64,000 nt of DNA from Anaerovorax odorimutans (lineage in GTDB: Bacteria > Bacillota > Clostridia > Peptostreptococcales > Anaerovoracaceae): assembly GCF_024459955.1 (NCBI RefSeq), contig NZ_JANFXK010000009.1:1-64000 (forward strand), read 5' to 3'. Below, one piece after another: positions 1 through 8,727 of the stretch. How positions within the stretch are numbered: position 1 is the first letter of the stretch; every line of letters starts with the position of its first letter. The notes below the pieces were generated by a model. It worked only from the letters and a program-made list of their open reading frames with translations, was not told where the DNA came from and did not search any database. The position numbers and the translations under genes are program-made.

Positions 1-244
1 CTTCGTCGGCTCCCATGGCCAGGCATTCGGCCAGCATGTCTTTGGCCTGCGGCGGTCCCATGGTCAGGGCGATCACTTCCGTCCCCGGCATCTGATCCCG
101 GATCGCCAGCGCCTGTTCCAGCGCGTTGGCGTCGTCGTGGTTCAGGATGGATTCCACTCCGTCCCGGATCAGCGTCCCCGTCTCCGGATTGATGGTGATT
201 TCGTTGGTGTTGGGCACCTGTTTTACGCATACGATGATTCTCAT
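1..244 (-). CDS. etfB: Electron transfer flavoprotein beta subunit, N-terminal part (runs off the window)
   Basis: The 81 visible residues open with MRIIVCVKQVPNTNEI and contain the LTMGPPQA stretch typical of EtfB, the subunit that binds AMP or a second FAD and, with EtfA, takes electrons from acyl-CoA dehydrogenases. The ATG is preceded by GGGAGG about ten bases upstream. It follows the acyl-CoA dehydrogenase by 15 bases on the same strand, so the two are almost certainly co-transcribed, as in butyrate-type operons. EtfA probably lies just beyond the left edge. G+C is as high as in the neighbouring dehydrogenase. The 3' end is missing only because the window ends. Confidence 0.93.
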   Translation of the reverse strand, partial: MRIIVCVKQVPNTNEITINPETGTLIRDGVESILNHDDANALEQALAIRDQMPGTEVIALTMGPPQAKDMLAECLAMGADE

Positions 245-259
245 TGTCTTTCGTCCTCC

Positions 260-1399
260 CTATTTAAAGATGTCCCCGGAAATCACCATTTTCATGACTT
301 CCGAAGTGCCTTCGTAGATTTCCGTGATCTTCTGGTCCCGGTACATCCGTTCCACCGGATAGTCCTTGATGTACCCGTAGCCCCCGTGGAACTGCACCGC
401 CTTGTCCACCACGTAGGAAGCGGTCTCCGAACAGGACAGCTTGGCCTGCGCCGCTTCCACCGTGCTGGGAAGGCCACGGTCCCTGCGATTGGCCGCGTGG
501 TACAGCAGGAACCGCGAACCGTCGATCCTCGTTTTCATGTTCGCCATTTCAAAGGCCAGCGCCTGGAACCGGTCCAGGCTCCTTCCGAACTGCTTTCTCT
601 GCTTCATGTAGGCCACCGTCTGGTCGAAGGACCCCTGGGCGATTCCCAGCGCCTGGGCCGCGATCCCAAGACGCCCCACGTCCAGGGAGCTCATGGCCAC
701 CTTGAAGCCTTTTCCAAGGGGCCCCAGCAGGTTTTCTTTCGGTATCGCGCAGTCCTCGAACACCAGCTCGGCCGCAATGCTGGCCCGGATGCCCATCTTG
801 TTTTCCTTCTTGCCCCGGGAAAAGCCCGGCGTCCCCTTCTCCACGATGAAGGCGCTGATGCCCTTGTTCCCCTTGCTCTTGTCGGTCATGGCCATCACCA
901 CGTACACTTCGGCGATGCCCCCTCCGGAGATGAAGACCTTGCTTCCGTTGAGCAGCCAGTGGTCCCCCATGTCCTTGGCCGTGGTCTGCTGCATGGCCGC
1001 GTCGGTCCCGGCGTTGGGCTCCGTCAGCCCGAAGGCCCCCAGCTTTTTGCCCGACAGCAGGTCCGGCAGGTACTTTCTCTTTTGTTCTTCGGTTCCGTAG
1101 GTGAAGATGGGCCAGCAGCACAGGGCGTTGTGGGTCTGCACGATGACCCCGTGGGAGGCGTCCACTTTGGACAGCTCCTCCACCGCCATGATGTAGGTCA
1201 GGTAATCGGAGCCGGCCCCGCCGTATTCGGCCGGAAAGGGCATGCCCATGACCCCCAGCTCGCCCAGCTTGGCTACCGTTTCGTAAGGGTATTTGGCTTC
1301 CGCGTCCAGCTCTTCGGCGATCGGCTCGATCTCCGCCTTGGCGAACTCGCTCACCATCTTCTTCACCATTTCTTGTTCTCTTGAATAACTGAAATCCAT
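260..1399 (-). CDS. Short-chain (butyryl-CoA-type) acyl-CoA dehydrogenase
   Basis: This is a 379-residue FAD enzyme of the usual family length that oxidises an acyl-CoA to the 2-enoyl-CoA, or the reverse, with Etf as electron partner. Visible signatures are GLTEPNAGTDA (FAD contact, near residue 132), KQFGRSLDRFQALAFEMANM, and the C-terminal IYEGTSE motif, whose glutamate is the catalytic base in this family. The gene sits between the CoA-transferase and etfB with short gaps. Bases 661-720 are 37/60 G+C against 32/60 at 1921-1980 in the next gene, so composition steps up here. The exact chain-length specificity cannot be read from the sequence; bcd-like is the best guess. Confidence 0.93.
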   Translation of the reverse strand: MDFSYSREQEMVKKMVSEFAKAEIEPIAEELDAEAKYPYETVAKLGELGVMGMPFPAEYGGAGSDYLTYIMAVEELSKVDASHGVIVQTHNALCCWPIFTYGTEEQKRKYLPDLLSGKKLGAFGLTEPNAGTDAAMQQTTAKDMGDHWLLNGSKVFISGGGIAEVYVVMAMTDKSKGNKGISAFIVEKGTPGFSRGKKENKMGIRASIAAELVFEDCAIPKENLLGPLGKGFKVAMSSLDVGRLGIAAQALGIAQGSFDQTVAYMKQRKQFGRSLDRFQALAFEMANMKTRIDGSRFLLYHAANRRDRGLPSTVEAAQAKLSCSETASYVVDKAVQFHGGYGYIKDYPVERMYRDQKITEIYEGTSEVMKMVISGDIFK

Positions 1400-1425
1400 T
1401 TCTCTTCCTCCTGTTTTTCTCGCGT

Positions 1426-2979
1426 TTATTGATGCAGCCCCATGGGCTCGTCTTTAAAGATACGTTCTTCCATCAGCTTCAGGTCTTTGGAAATAATCGG
1501 CTTGAATTCCATCTGTTCAAAGATATCTTTCTGCAGATTGATTCCCGGAGCAATTTCGATTAAAGTCAAGCCTTCTTTCCGCAGTTCAAAGACAGCCCGC
1601 TCGGTAATGTACAGCACCGGCTGCTTTACCTGCACGGCATAGTCTCCGGAAAAGGTTACGTGTTCCACTTCTTTCACGAACTTTTTGCGCGCCCCTTCCT
1701 TTTTTATCTCAAGGCCTCCGTTATGGCATTGGATTTCCAGCCCTTTTGCAGTGAATGTTCCGCAATAGCAGACTTTCTTGGCATTCTGAGTGATGTCGAT
1801 GAATCCCCCTGCTCCGGCCAGTCTGTCTCCGAATTTTGACACGTTCAGATCGCCGTTGGCGGCTGTTTCCGCCAGACCCAGAAAAGCGATGTCCAGTCCG
1901 CCTCCCTGATAAAAATCAAATTGAACGTTGTGTTCTAAGATAGCCATGGAGTTTGCCGCTGCGCCGAACTGCGTTCCTCCCATGGGCACGCCGGCAATGG
2001 AGCCTGCTTCTACCGTCAGCGTCATGTAGTTGGAGATGCCTTCTTCCGCCGCTACATTGGCGATCACTTCCGGCATGCCGGTTCCCAGATTAACAATGGC
2101 GTCCTGCGGAAGCTCCATGGCTGCCCTTCTGGCGATGATCTTTCTCTCGGAAAGAGGCACCGGCGGAATTTCATTGAAAGGAATCCGAAATTCGCCGGTC
2201 AGGGACCCGTCATAGGACATTCCCAGGCACTGCATGTTTTCTTCTTCCGTGCCCACTACAACGGTATCCACATAAATTCCCGGAATTTTTACCAGCTTGG
2301 GGTCCAGGGAGCCTGCCGCCACGATGCGTTCTGCCTGGACGATCACCCTGCCGCCGCTGTTCTTGCAGGCCTGTGCCATTGCAGTAACGTCCAGCGGACC
2401 GATTTCTCTGTGCACGGTACAGTTCCCATATTCGTCCGCGTAACTGGCCCGCAGAAAAACTGCGTCAATGGGGAAAAGTTTGTAGAGCAGCCGCTCCTGT
2501 CCCTCTATTTCCACCAGCTTTACCAGATCTTCTTCTGTGGCGTCGTTCAGCTTGCCGCCGCCTTTTCTCGGGTCCACGAATGTGTTCAGTCCCACATGGG
2601 TGATGGTGCCGATATTATGAGCCGCAATGTCCCGATACATATGAGTGATGACTCCCTGGGGAAGGTTGTAGGCTTCAATCTTATTTTCCAGAGCCAGCTT
2701 TCCCAGTCTGGGCGCCCGGTCCCAATGACCTCCGATTACCCGTTTTACAAGGCCCTCGTGGCCAAAATGATCTCCCCCGGTTCCGTCTCTGTGGCCCTGT
2801 CCCGCAGCGAAAAAAAGAGTCAGATTCTTCGGGTGCCCGGTTTTTAGATATCGCTTTTCCAGAGCCTTTGACAGCGCTTCCGGACAGGCGCAGCTGACGA
2901 ATCCTCCGGTGGCGACAGTCATATTATCCTTAATCTCCATGACCGCTTTCTCCGCGGTCATGATTTTTACTTTTTTCAT
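1426..2979 (-). CDS. Family I acyl-CoA:acid CoA-transferase (propionate CoA-transferase-like)
   Basis: A 517-residue protein with fused alpha and beta halves, like Pct of Clostridium propionicum. It would transfer CoA between acetyl-CoA (or similar) and a free carboxylic acid, activating the pathway substrate. The catalytic glutamate lies in the ExG motif LTVEAGSIAGVPMGG; counting from the start codon it is residue 324, the position known for Pct. The N-terminal half contains the glycine-rich GQGHRDGTGGDHFGHEGL region. It is 15 bases downstream of the crotonase and upstream of the dehydrogenase on the same strand. Its place in the operon suggests the imported acid is activated here. The substrate is not known. 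Confidence 0.92.
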   Translation of the reverse strand: MKKVKIMTAEKAVMEIKDNMTVATGGFVSCACPEALSKALEKRYLKTGHPKNLTLFFAAGQGHRDGTGGDHFGHEGLVKRVIGGHWDRAPRLGKLALENKIEAYNLPQGVITHMYRDIAAHNIGTITHVGLNTFVDPRKGGGKLNDATEEDLVKLVEIEGQERLLYKLFPIDAVFLRASYADEYGNCTVHREIGPLDVTAMAQACKNSGGRVIVQAERIVAAGSLDPKLVKIPGIYVDTVVVGTEEENMQCLGMSYDGSLTGEFRIPFNEIPPVPLSERKIIARRAAMELPQDAIVNLGTGMPEVIANVAAEEGISNYMTLTVEAGSIAGVPMGGTQFGAAANSMAILEHNVQFDFYQGGGLDIAFLGLAETAANGDLNVSKFGDRLAGAGGFIDITQNAKKVCYCGTFTAKGLEIQCHNGGLEIKKEGARKKFVKEVEHVTFSGDYAVQVKQPVLYITERAVFELRKEGLTLIEIAPGINLQKDIFEQMEFKPIISKDLKLMEERIFKDEPMGLHQ

Positions 2980-2994
2980 AAGCCCAAATCCTTA

Positions 2995-3768
2995 TTATTT
3001 ATTTACAAACTCCGCATTTCGTTTTTCCAGAAAAGCCTTCATTCCTTCTTTCTGGTCTTCCGTCGCGAAGCACATGGCAAACAGCTCGTTTTCAATCCTT
3101 ATTCCTGTATCAATATCCACGTCCAGTCCCCGGTCGATCGCGGCCTTGGAATATTTCACAGCGATCGGTCCGTTGCCGATCATCTTTTCCGCCAACAGGA
3201 CCGCTTCTTCCATCAGCTTTTCCGCGGGAATCACCTTATTGGCCAGGCCGATCCGCTCCGCTTCTTCCGCCCGCACAATCTCTCCGGTAAAGATCATCTC
3301 TTTGGCTTTGCCTACGCCTATGCGCCTGGGCAGTCTCTGCGTTCCTGAAAATCCGGGAGTAATGCCCAGCCCCACTTCCGGCTGGCCGAATTTCGCCTTT
3401 TCACTGGCCAGGATCAAATCGCAGCTCAGCGCCAGTTCACATCCGCCTCCAAGGGCGAATCCGTTTACTGCCGCGATGGTCGGTATCTCCAGAAGTTCGA
3501 TTTTCCGAAAAATCGCGCTTCCCTTCTGCCCCCAGCGCCTGCCGCCCTGGGTATCCAGAACACTCTGAGCCGCGATATCCGCTCCCGCTGCGAACGCTCT
3601 GCCTTCGCCTGTAATAATCAGCGCTCTTGCCTCGGTGTTTTCCGCAATCGCGTCCACCGCCTCCTCCAGCTCAGACAGCACTTCCCCGTCCAGGGCGTTG
3701 AGCACTTCCGGTTTGTTTATACTCAGAATTTCTATGCTTTTCCTCTGTTCTCTTTTTATGTACTTCAT
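2995..3768 (-). CDS. Enoyl-CoA hydratase / crotonase
   Basis: A 257-residue crotonase-fold protein expected to hydrate a 2-enoyl-CoA to the 3-hydroxyacyl-CoA. The oxyanion-hole segment AFAAGADIAA and the two catalytic glutamate regions GGGCELALSCD and FGQPEVGLGITPGF are intact. The start at 3768 (MKYIKREQ) is chosen over an in-frame ATG at 3810 because AGGAGGG lies seven bases before it and because the sigma-54 promoter at 3811-3825 would put 3810 at or before the transcript start. It is the first gene of the crotonase, CoA-transferase, dehydrogenase, Etf operon. Confidence 0.94.
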   Translation of the reverse strand: MKYIKREQRKSIEILSINKPEVLNALDGEVLSELEEAVDAIAENTEARALIITGEGRAFAAGADIAAQSVLDTQGGRRWGQKGSAIFRKIELLEIPTIAAVNGFALGGGCELALSCDLILASEKAKFGQPEVGLGITPGFSGTQRLPRRIGVGKAKEMIFTGEIVRAEEAERIGLANKVIPAEKLMEEAVLLAEKMIGNGPIAVKYSKAAIDRGLDVDIDTGIRIENELFAMCFATEDQKEGMKAFLEKRNAEFVNK

Positions 3769-3810
3769 CTGTCTCCCTCCTGTGCTTCGTTTTCCACGTT
3801 TATAACTCAC

Positions 3811-3825
3811 GCAAGCCCTGTGCCA
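3811..3825 (-). promoter_or_regulatory. Sigma-54 (-24/-12) promoter of the crotonase operon
   Basis: On the minus strand the sequence reads TGGCAC-N5-TTGC, a perfect match to the RpoN consensus, 43 bases before the crotonase start. The PAS-AAA+ activator gene lies directly upstream, and candidate activator sites are about 195 bases further up at 4021-4053. Confidence 0.88.
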
Positions 3826-3855
3826 AGAGAGGCCGCTCCGCCCTATAATATTTTC

Positions 3856-3902
3856 AAAAAAAGGAAAACCCCCTTTATTTCAACATATTAAAGGGGGTTT
3901 TC
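3856..3902 (-). terminator. Rho-independent terminator of the sigma-54 activator gene
   Basis: A perfect 14-bp stem (GAAAACCCCCTTTA paired with its complement, arms 3864-3877 and 3889-3902) is followed on the minus strand by a run of seven T. It separates the activator gene from the crotonase promoter. Confidence 0.9.
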
Positions 3903-4020
3903 TTCCCAAAAGCAAGGCGATGCTTTTCCAGGGAAAGGACTTTCGCGTTTTTTTCATTGTTTTTTCAAGTCACGGCTGACTAAAATCTTAAAAAGGAGCT
4001 CTCTCCCTTTGATTTCAGTG

Positions 4021-4053
4021 CCTAGCTATTTTTGACTAGCTAGTTATTTTTGA
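4021..4053 (-). promoter_or_regulatory. Tandem candidate activator-binding sites (UAS) overlapping the activator's stop codon
   Basis: Two minus-strand copies, TCAAAAATAACTAGC (4039-4053) and TCAAAAATAGCTAGG (4021-4035), stand 18 bases apart. Closely related copies occur at 8731-8745 and 8797-8811 between the other two sigma-54 promoters of the locus. The position about 195 bp upstream of a -24/-12 promoter and the sharing between promoters fit an enhancer site for the adjacent activator. Binding itself is inferred. Confidence 0.6.
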
Positions 4054-5492
4054 TTATCGTCAGGTTTTCGGTATGTATAATCGGGAACATATTTTCTGAG
4101 TTTGCGCGCGGCGGTAGTCTGGCTGATCCCTAAAGCCCTTCCAACCGCAACACTTGTCTTGTATTTTTCCAGCGCGCCCAGAAAAATTTCTTTTTCATAT
4201 TCCTCCAGCATACGGGAAAGGGAGCTGTCGCCGAGATTGACGTTTTTTCTCTGGCCTGTCTGAAATTCTTTAGGAAGATCTTCCGCTTCCACGGTTTTGC
4301 CTTTAAAGGTAATCACCATTCGCTCGATGAAGTTCTCCACCTGCCGGATATTTCCCGGCCACTCATAGCCCTCCAACGCTATGAGTGCTTTGGAAGATAC
4401 GGACAGATCTTTGTGATACCTTGCGTTGAATTTCTCTACAAAATTCAGGATCAGCGGTATGATATCGTCCCGGCGTTCCCGCAGGGGCGGGATATAGATG
4501 TCGATCACGCTCAGCCTGTAATACAGATCTTCACGGAATTCTCCCCGTTTGATGGCTTTTTCCAGATCCTTGTTGGTAGCGGCCACCAGCCTGAAATCCA
4601 CGGTCATCTTTTCCAGACTGCCGATCCTGCTGATGACCTTCTGCTGAATAACCTGCAGGATTTTGATCTGCATTTCCAACGGAAGCTCGCCTATTTCATC
4701 GAGAAACAGCGTGCCTCCGTTGGCCAGCTCGATCTTTCCCAGCTTGCCCTTATGATTGGCGCCGGTAAAAGCGCCCTTTTCATATCCGAACAACTCCGAT
4801 TCAATTAAGGTCGGGGGAATGGTGCCGCAGTTTATCTCGATAAAAGGGCCGCCGGACCGGCTGCTGGTCTGGTGCAGCATTTTAGCGACCATACTTTTTC
4901 CCACGCCCGTCTCCCCGGTAATCAGCACATTGGCATCCACCTCAGCGATCTGAAGGATCAAGTCGTTAATATCGGACATTTCTTTGCTTTTGGCAATCAG
5001 GGACTTTTCCTCCAGCTCTTTCATTTTAAGATGGTGGATCTCCGCACTGTATTCTTCCATCAATTCGGTCAGCTTGCTGTAATTATCATGCAGAGTCGTC
5101 ACATTGGCGATATCAATGGAATTAAAGCTGATGACATATTCGATCTCACCCAGCTCATCCAATATGGGAACCCCTGTGGTCAGCACCTTTTCGCCCTTTT
5201 TATTGGTCTGCATCAGCGTGACCTTTTTCTTTTCCTTCAGCACCTCAACAGTAACGGAGGGTTTGAAAATCTCCTGTTCTTCCAGCTCATAGACCGATCT
5301 TCCAATGACGTCCTCCTTGTCCACGTCGTAATGGTCTTCGTAGGAGTCGCTGACTCTGAGGACGATTCCCTTTCCATCGGTCAGTGTAACATCGTTTTCG
5401 TTATCCATGATCCTGAAAACAATGTCCATTCTGCCTTCATGGCATTTTTCTCTTTCGCTGCATTGTGTACAAATACAATTGATTGGATTCAT
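4044..5492 (-). CDS. Sigma-54-dependent transcriptional activator (PAS, AAA+, HTH)
   Basis: A 482-residue enhancer-binding protein. The N-terminus has a cysteine-rich start (CICTQCSEREKC) and a PAS-like sensory domain (about residues 20-130), followed by a short coiled segment. The AAA+ domain carries Walker A GETGVGKS, the sigma-54 contact loop GAFTGA, and Walker [14 protein letters not shown]-terminal helix-turn-helix reads AVGRALGISQTTAARKL. It lacks a receiver domain, so it probably senses a ligand through PAS. It lies between the crotonase operon and the TRAP transporter; each has a -24/-12 promoter, so these and the 3-hydroxyacyl-CoA dehydrogenases are the likely targets. It has its own terminator downstream. 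Confidence 0.93.
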   Translation of the reverse strand: MNPINCICTQCSEREKCHEGRMDIVFRIMDNENDVTLTDGKGIVLRVSDSYEDHYDVDKEDVIGRSVYELEEQEIFKPSVTVEVLKEKKKVTLMQTNKKGEKVLTTGVPILDELGEIEYVISFNSIDIANVTTLHDNYSKLTELMEEYSAEIHHLKMKELEEKSLIAKSKEMSDINDLILQIAEVDANVLITGETGVGKSMVAKMLHQTSSRSGGPFIEINCGTIPPTLIESELFGYEKGAFTGANHKGKLGKIELANGGTLFLDEIGELPLEMQIKILQVIQQKVISRIGSLEKMTVDFRLVAATNKDLEKAIKRGEFREDLYYRLSVIDIYIPPLRERRDDIIPLILNFVEKFNARYHKDLSVSSKALIALEGYEWPGNIRQVENFIERMVITFKGKTVEAEDLPKEFQTGQRKNVNLGDSSLSRMLEEYEKEIFLGALEKYKTSVAVGRALGISQTTAARKLRKYVPDYTYRKPDDNQK

Positions 5493-5556
5493 AGCCCCAC
5501 CTTTCTTTATTTATTATCTTAAGCCATCGCCAAATGCCAGTCAACAAAATCTAACG

Positions 5557-5603
5557 TGCAAAAAGGAAGCATCCGGAAACAAGGGTTCCTGACGCCTCCT
5601 TTT
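5557..5603 (-). terminator. Terminator of the TRAP transporter operon
   Basis: Arms 5561-5573 and 5591-5603 form a 13-bp stem with two G-U pairs, extended by an inner GGAA/TTCC. On the minus strand it ends in TTTTT. It lies just past the large permease gene. Confidence 0.8.
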
Positions 5604-5636
5604 ATTTGCGTTTTCATATACCGCACGAACATGGTT

Positions 5637-6911
5637 TTACTGGATCAGAGCCAGTGAAGCCGCCGGCAGGTAAGTGACGATCAGCAGCACAATGCTCAGA
5701 ACTCCTGTAAATACGAACGCAGTCTTAAACATCCGGTCAACCGGCACCTTGGATATGGCTGAGGCCACAAACAGAGTGGAGCCGTATGGCGGTGTAACAA
5801 AGCCGATTCCCAGATTCAGAACCAGCATGACGCCGAACTGAATGGGACTCATTCCATAGGATTCTACCAGAGGCAGAAAGATCGGGGCTAAAATAATGAT
5901 AGCCGGAATAATATCGATCAGCATACCGATCAGCAAAAGCACGATATTCAATAAAAGCAGTATCGCGATCTTACTGTCCGTTATACTGGTGATGGCATCA
6001 CAGATCATGTCCGGGATTCGTTCAATGCTTATGAACTTGCACATGGACGCCGAAAAGGCGATGATAAAACTGGTGATCCCGTTGATGATCGCTGTTTTAT
6101 AAATCGCGTCAATCAGTTTTTTAATCGTCAGCTCCCTGTAGATAAAAAATCCTACCAAAATGGAATATACCACGGCTACTACCGCTGATTCGGTCGGCGT
6201 AAAGATACCGGCGTAAATGCCTCCCAGGATGATAACCGGAGCCAAAAGCGCCCAGATTCCATTCTTGGCGGACACCAGGATATGCTTTGCGCTCGGCTTC
6301 GTATCGCTGCCTCCGTAACCGTTCTTTTTCGAAATGATATAGCATGCTATCATCAGGACCAGAGCCATTAACAGCCCGGGGATAATACCTGCGATAAACA
6401 GATCTCCGATGCTGGTTCCCGTAGACACCCCATAAATAACAAAGGGGATGCTGGGCGGAATAATGATTCCGATGGCTCCGGCGGACGCCACTAAGGTGCT
6501 GCTGAAAACTCTGCCGTACTTCTTTTCTTCCATGGATGGAATCAAAAGCGCGCCGACCGCGGACGTGGTCGCGTTTCCGGAACCGGTGATCGCTCCGAAG
6601 AAGGTACTTGTGAGAATAGCAACCATTCCCAGTCCCCCGGTAACGAATCCGATAATCGAATCCGCCAGATCCACCAGCCGTTTCGCGATACCTCCCTCGC
6701 CCATGATAACTCCGGCCAGAATGAAGAACGGTATTGCCAGTAATACAAATGAATTAAGTCCTGTAAAACAATTTTGTGAAATCAGAGAAATCGAGACGTT
6801 TGAGTAACTCGCATAGGTGCAGATCGTAGACAGACCAATAGCGTATCCAACGGGAACTCCGATGAAAATCAAAAGGATCATTCCTCCGAACAGCATTACA
6901 ATACTACCCAT
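5637..6911 (-). CDS. dctM: TRAP transporter large permease (DctM)
   Basis: A 424-residue, strongly hydrophobic protein with about a dozen membrane helices and the DctM family pattern (start GSIVMLFGGMILLIFIGVPVGYAIG; GNATTSAVGALLIPSM; IGFVTPPYGSTLFVAS). It is the sodium-driven membrane subunit that moves a carboxylate-type substrate delivered by the DctP protein. It overlaps the small-permease gene by 8 bases and ends the dctPQM operon. The substrate is unknown; the neighbouring CoA-transferase and beta-oxidation-type enzymes suggest an organic or short acyl acid. Confidence 0.94.
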   Translation of the reverse strand: MGSIVMLFGGMILLIFIGVPVGYAIGLSTICTYASYSNVSISLISQNCFTGLNSFVLLAIPFFILAGVIMGEGGIAKRLVDLADSIIGFVTGGLGMVAILTSTFFGAITGSGNATTSAVGALLIPSMEEKKYGRVFSSTLVASAGAIGIIIPPSIPFVIYGVSTGTSIGDLFIAGIIPGLLMALVLMIACYIISKKNGYGGSDTKPSAKHILVSAKNGIWALLAPVIILGGIYAGIFTPTESAVVAVVYSILVGFFIYRELTIKKLIDAIYKTAIINGITSFIIAFSASMCKFISIERIPDMICDAITSITDSKIAILLLLNIVLLLIGMLIDIIPAIIILAPIFLPLVESYGMSPIQFGVMLVLNLGIGFVTPPYGSTLFVASAISKVPVDRMFKTAFVFTGVLSIVLLIVTYLPAASLALIQ

Positions 6912-7425
6912 TTACTCCCTCCTTTCTCTTGACAAACAAATCGTTCACATTTTTATACATTTCTCCGATCAGTCTCAGGCAGATAATGGCGCCGCTGATC
7001 GGTACACAAAGGTACGGTATCCACATGGGGATTCCTGTGGACGCTCCGTAAACGCCGGTATCCATCTGCATGCCCACGATTCCTATGCCGTAATATGTGA
7101 CAATTATGCTTGTGATGAACCAGCATAGGTTCAGGAGCAGTTCCAGCGTTTCCTGGGCCTTGAAAAGTCCCTTTTTCCTCAGAGCGTCGTGGACCAGCCT
7201 TACCTGAATATGTTCTTTTTCTTTCATTCCCGCGCTTACTCCCAGCCAGGAGATCCATACAAAGATAAACTTTCCCAGTTCTTCGGACCAGTAGAGAGCG
7301 TCTCCCAGTACATAACGGGTAAATACCTGTGCGGCAATAACGATTACCATAATGAGCGTTAAAACAATCAAAACCCATTTTTCAATAAAGTCATAGCCGC
7401 TTACTATTTTGCGTATCGTTTTCAT
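6904..7425 (-). CDS. dctQ: TRAP transporter small permease (DctQ)
   Basis: A 173-residue protein with four membrane helices typical of DctQ (VLIVLTLIMVIVIAAQVF, then EELGKFIFVWISWLGVSAG, the signature region). The start at 7425 (MKTIRKIV) is preferred over an in-frame ATG at 7497 because GAGGAG lies four bases upstream and because family members start just before the first helix. It sits between DctP and DctM on the same strand and overlaps DctM. It holds the complex together in the membrane. Confidence 0.92.
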   Translation of the reverse strand: MKTIRKIVSGYDFIEKWVLIVLTLIMVIVIAAQVFTRYVLGDALYWSEELGKFIFVWISWLGVSAGMKEKEHIQVRLVHDALRKKGLFKAQETLELLLNLCWFITSIIVTYYGIGIVGMQMDTGVYGASTGIPMWIPYLCVPISGAIICLRLIGEMYKNVNDLFVKRKEGVNG

Positions 7426-7509
7426 TGTTCTCCTCGTTTCCGCATAAGCAACTTTTTTAAATGGGTGTTCCGAATGGCATATCTCCACCCGGAACACCTG
7501 CTTTCAGGA

Positions 7510-8523
7510 TTAGAGTCCCATTAATTCATACAGTTTCGGATCAACAACCTTGCTGTATTCATCGTATACTGCGACACTGGCGTCCTTAAAGGTCTTCAGT
7601 TCCGCATCGGTCAGGTCGTGTCTCTTGCATCCTGCGTCATCCATGACTTTGCATGCGTATTCTTCCGCTTCCTTAACGATGGATCTTTCCTGTACGCCAT
7701 AGGCTTCTTTGCTGGCGTCACGAATTACCTGCTGCATGTCTTCCGGCAGGGAAGCCATGAAATCGGTGTTGATGATGCTGGTCATCAACAAAGCCTGGTG
7801 GTTGGTCATCGTGTAATACTTGCCGACTTCGTAGAATTTTCCGCTTCTCTGATACAGAGGCGACGTGTCCACTCCGTCTACCGTCCCCTGCTGCAGGGCC
7901 GTGTAAATCTCACTGAATCCCATGGGAACCGCTGTGGATTTCCACGCCTTGTAGATGGACATGTTCATCTGGCTTTCCTGACTTCTGAATTTAAGATTCG
8001 CTATGTCTTTGACGGTTTTTACTTCTTTTTTGCTGTTCAGCAGAACCTTAAAGGAGCCGTCCGCAAAATCAAGACATTCGATCTTTGAATTTTTCTTCAG
8101 CCCATCCTTTAAGATCTGTCCCACTTCTCCGTCCAGGTGCTTGTACATGGCTTCTCTGTCGGAAAATACATATGGCATATCTACCAAATACCAGTTTTCA
8201 TCATAGGTAGCCAGATAGCATCCGGAGATAATTCCCATCTCCAGATTTCCCATGTTGACAGATTCGGCGATCTCTCTTTCGTCTCCCATGGCTGAATCAC
8301 AGAAATATTCCACAGTCATCTTTCCTCCGGATTTTTCCTCAACCTGCTTTTTAAAGATTTCCGTAGCTTCTGAGCAAGGGGTGTCGCTGGTTTCATCGGA
8401 TGCGATACGGATCATGATCTTATCGCCGTCCGCAGAAGAGTCGTCACCGCCACCTCCGCCGCAGCCCGTCATCAAGCCAAAACAAAATATGAGACATAAC
8501 ATTGCAATTAAAACTTTCTTCAT
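7510..8523 (-). CDS. dctP: TRAP transporter substrate-binding lipoprotein (DctP)
   Basis: A 337-residue extracytoplasmic solute receptor. The N-terminus has a signal peptide ending in a lipobox (LMTGC, Cys 21) followed by a glycine tract, so it is anchored to the outer face of the membrane. The family regions FRSQESQMNMSIYKAW and MGFSEIYTALQQGTVDGVD carry the arginine and surrounding residues that grip the substrate carboxylate in DctP proteins. First gene of the transporter operon, behind a sigma-54 promoter 45 bases upstream. Ligand identity is not visible. Confidence 0.94.
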   Translation of the reverse strand: MKKVLIAMLCLIFCFGLMTGCGGGGGDDSSADGDKIMIRIASDETSDTPCSEATEIFKKQVEEKSGGKMTVEYFCDSAMGDEREIAESVNMGNLEMGIISGCYLATYDENWYLVDMPYVFSDREAMYKHLDGEVGQILKDGLKKNSKIECLDFADGSFKVLLNSKKEVKTVKDIANLKFRSQESQMNMSIYKAWKSTAVPMGFSEIYTALQQGTVDGVDTSPLYQRSGKFYEVGKYYTMTNHQALLMTSIINTDFMASLPEDMQQVIRDASKEAYGVQERSIVKEAEEYACKVMDDAGCKRHDLTDAELKTFKDASVAVYDEYSKVVDPKLYELMGL

Positions 8524-8568
8524 GTTCTCCTCCTTTCATAGGGTAAATAATTGACACTAGTTTAACAA

Positions 8569-8583
8569 GCAATATCTATGCCA
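8569..8583 (-). promoter_or_regulatory. Sigma-54 promoter of the TRAP operon
   Basis: The minus strand reads TGGCAT-N5-TTGC followed by TT, one mismatch from the RpoN consensus, 45 bases upstream of the dctP start. Confidence 0.82.
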
Positions 8584-8727
8584 TTTACCGCTTCCCGGTA
8601 CGGCCTGACTGCGGGGCATGTCCCCGTTCCGCTGAAAATCCGGCAAATATTAAAGCCGCGTCCAGTAAAAAAAGCAGAATTCTCCGACTTGTGCGAACCC
8701 TGTTCCGCTGTTTTAGGCATCTTTTTC

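Noticed and set aside
137-1384. A 415-codon open frame opposite the acyl-CoA dehydrogenase
   Set aside because: Its predicted protein is low in recognisable motifs and rich in His/Gly/Arg. It exists because the G+C-rich codons of the true gene avoid stops on the other strand.
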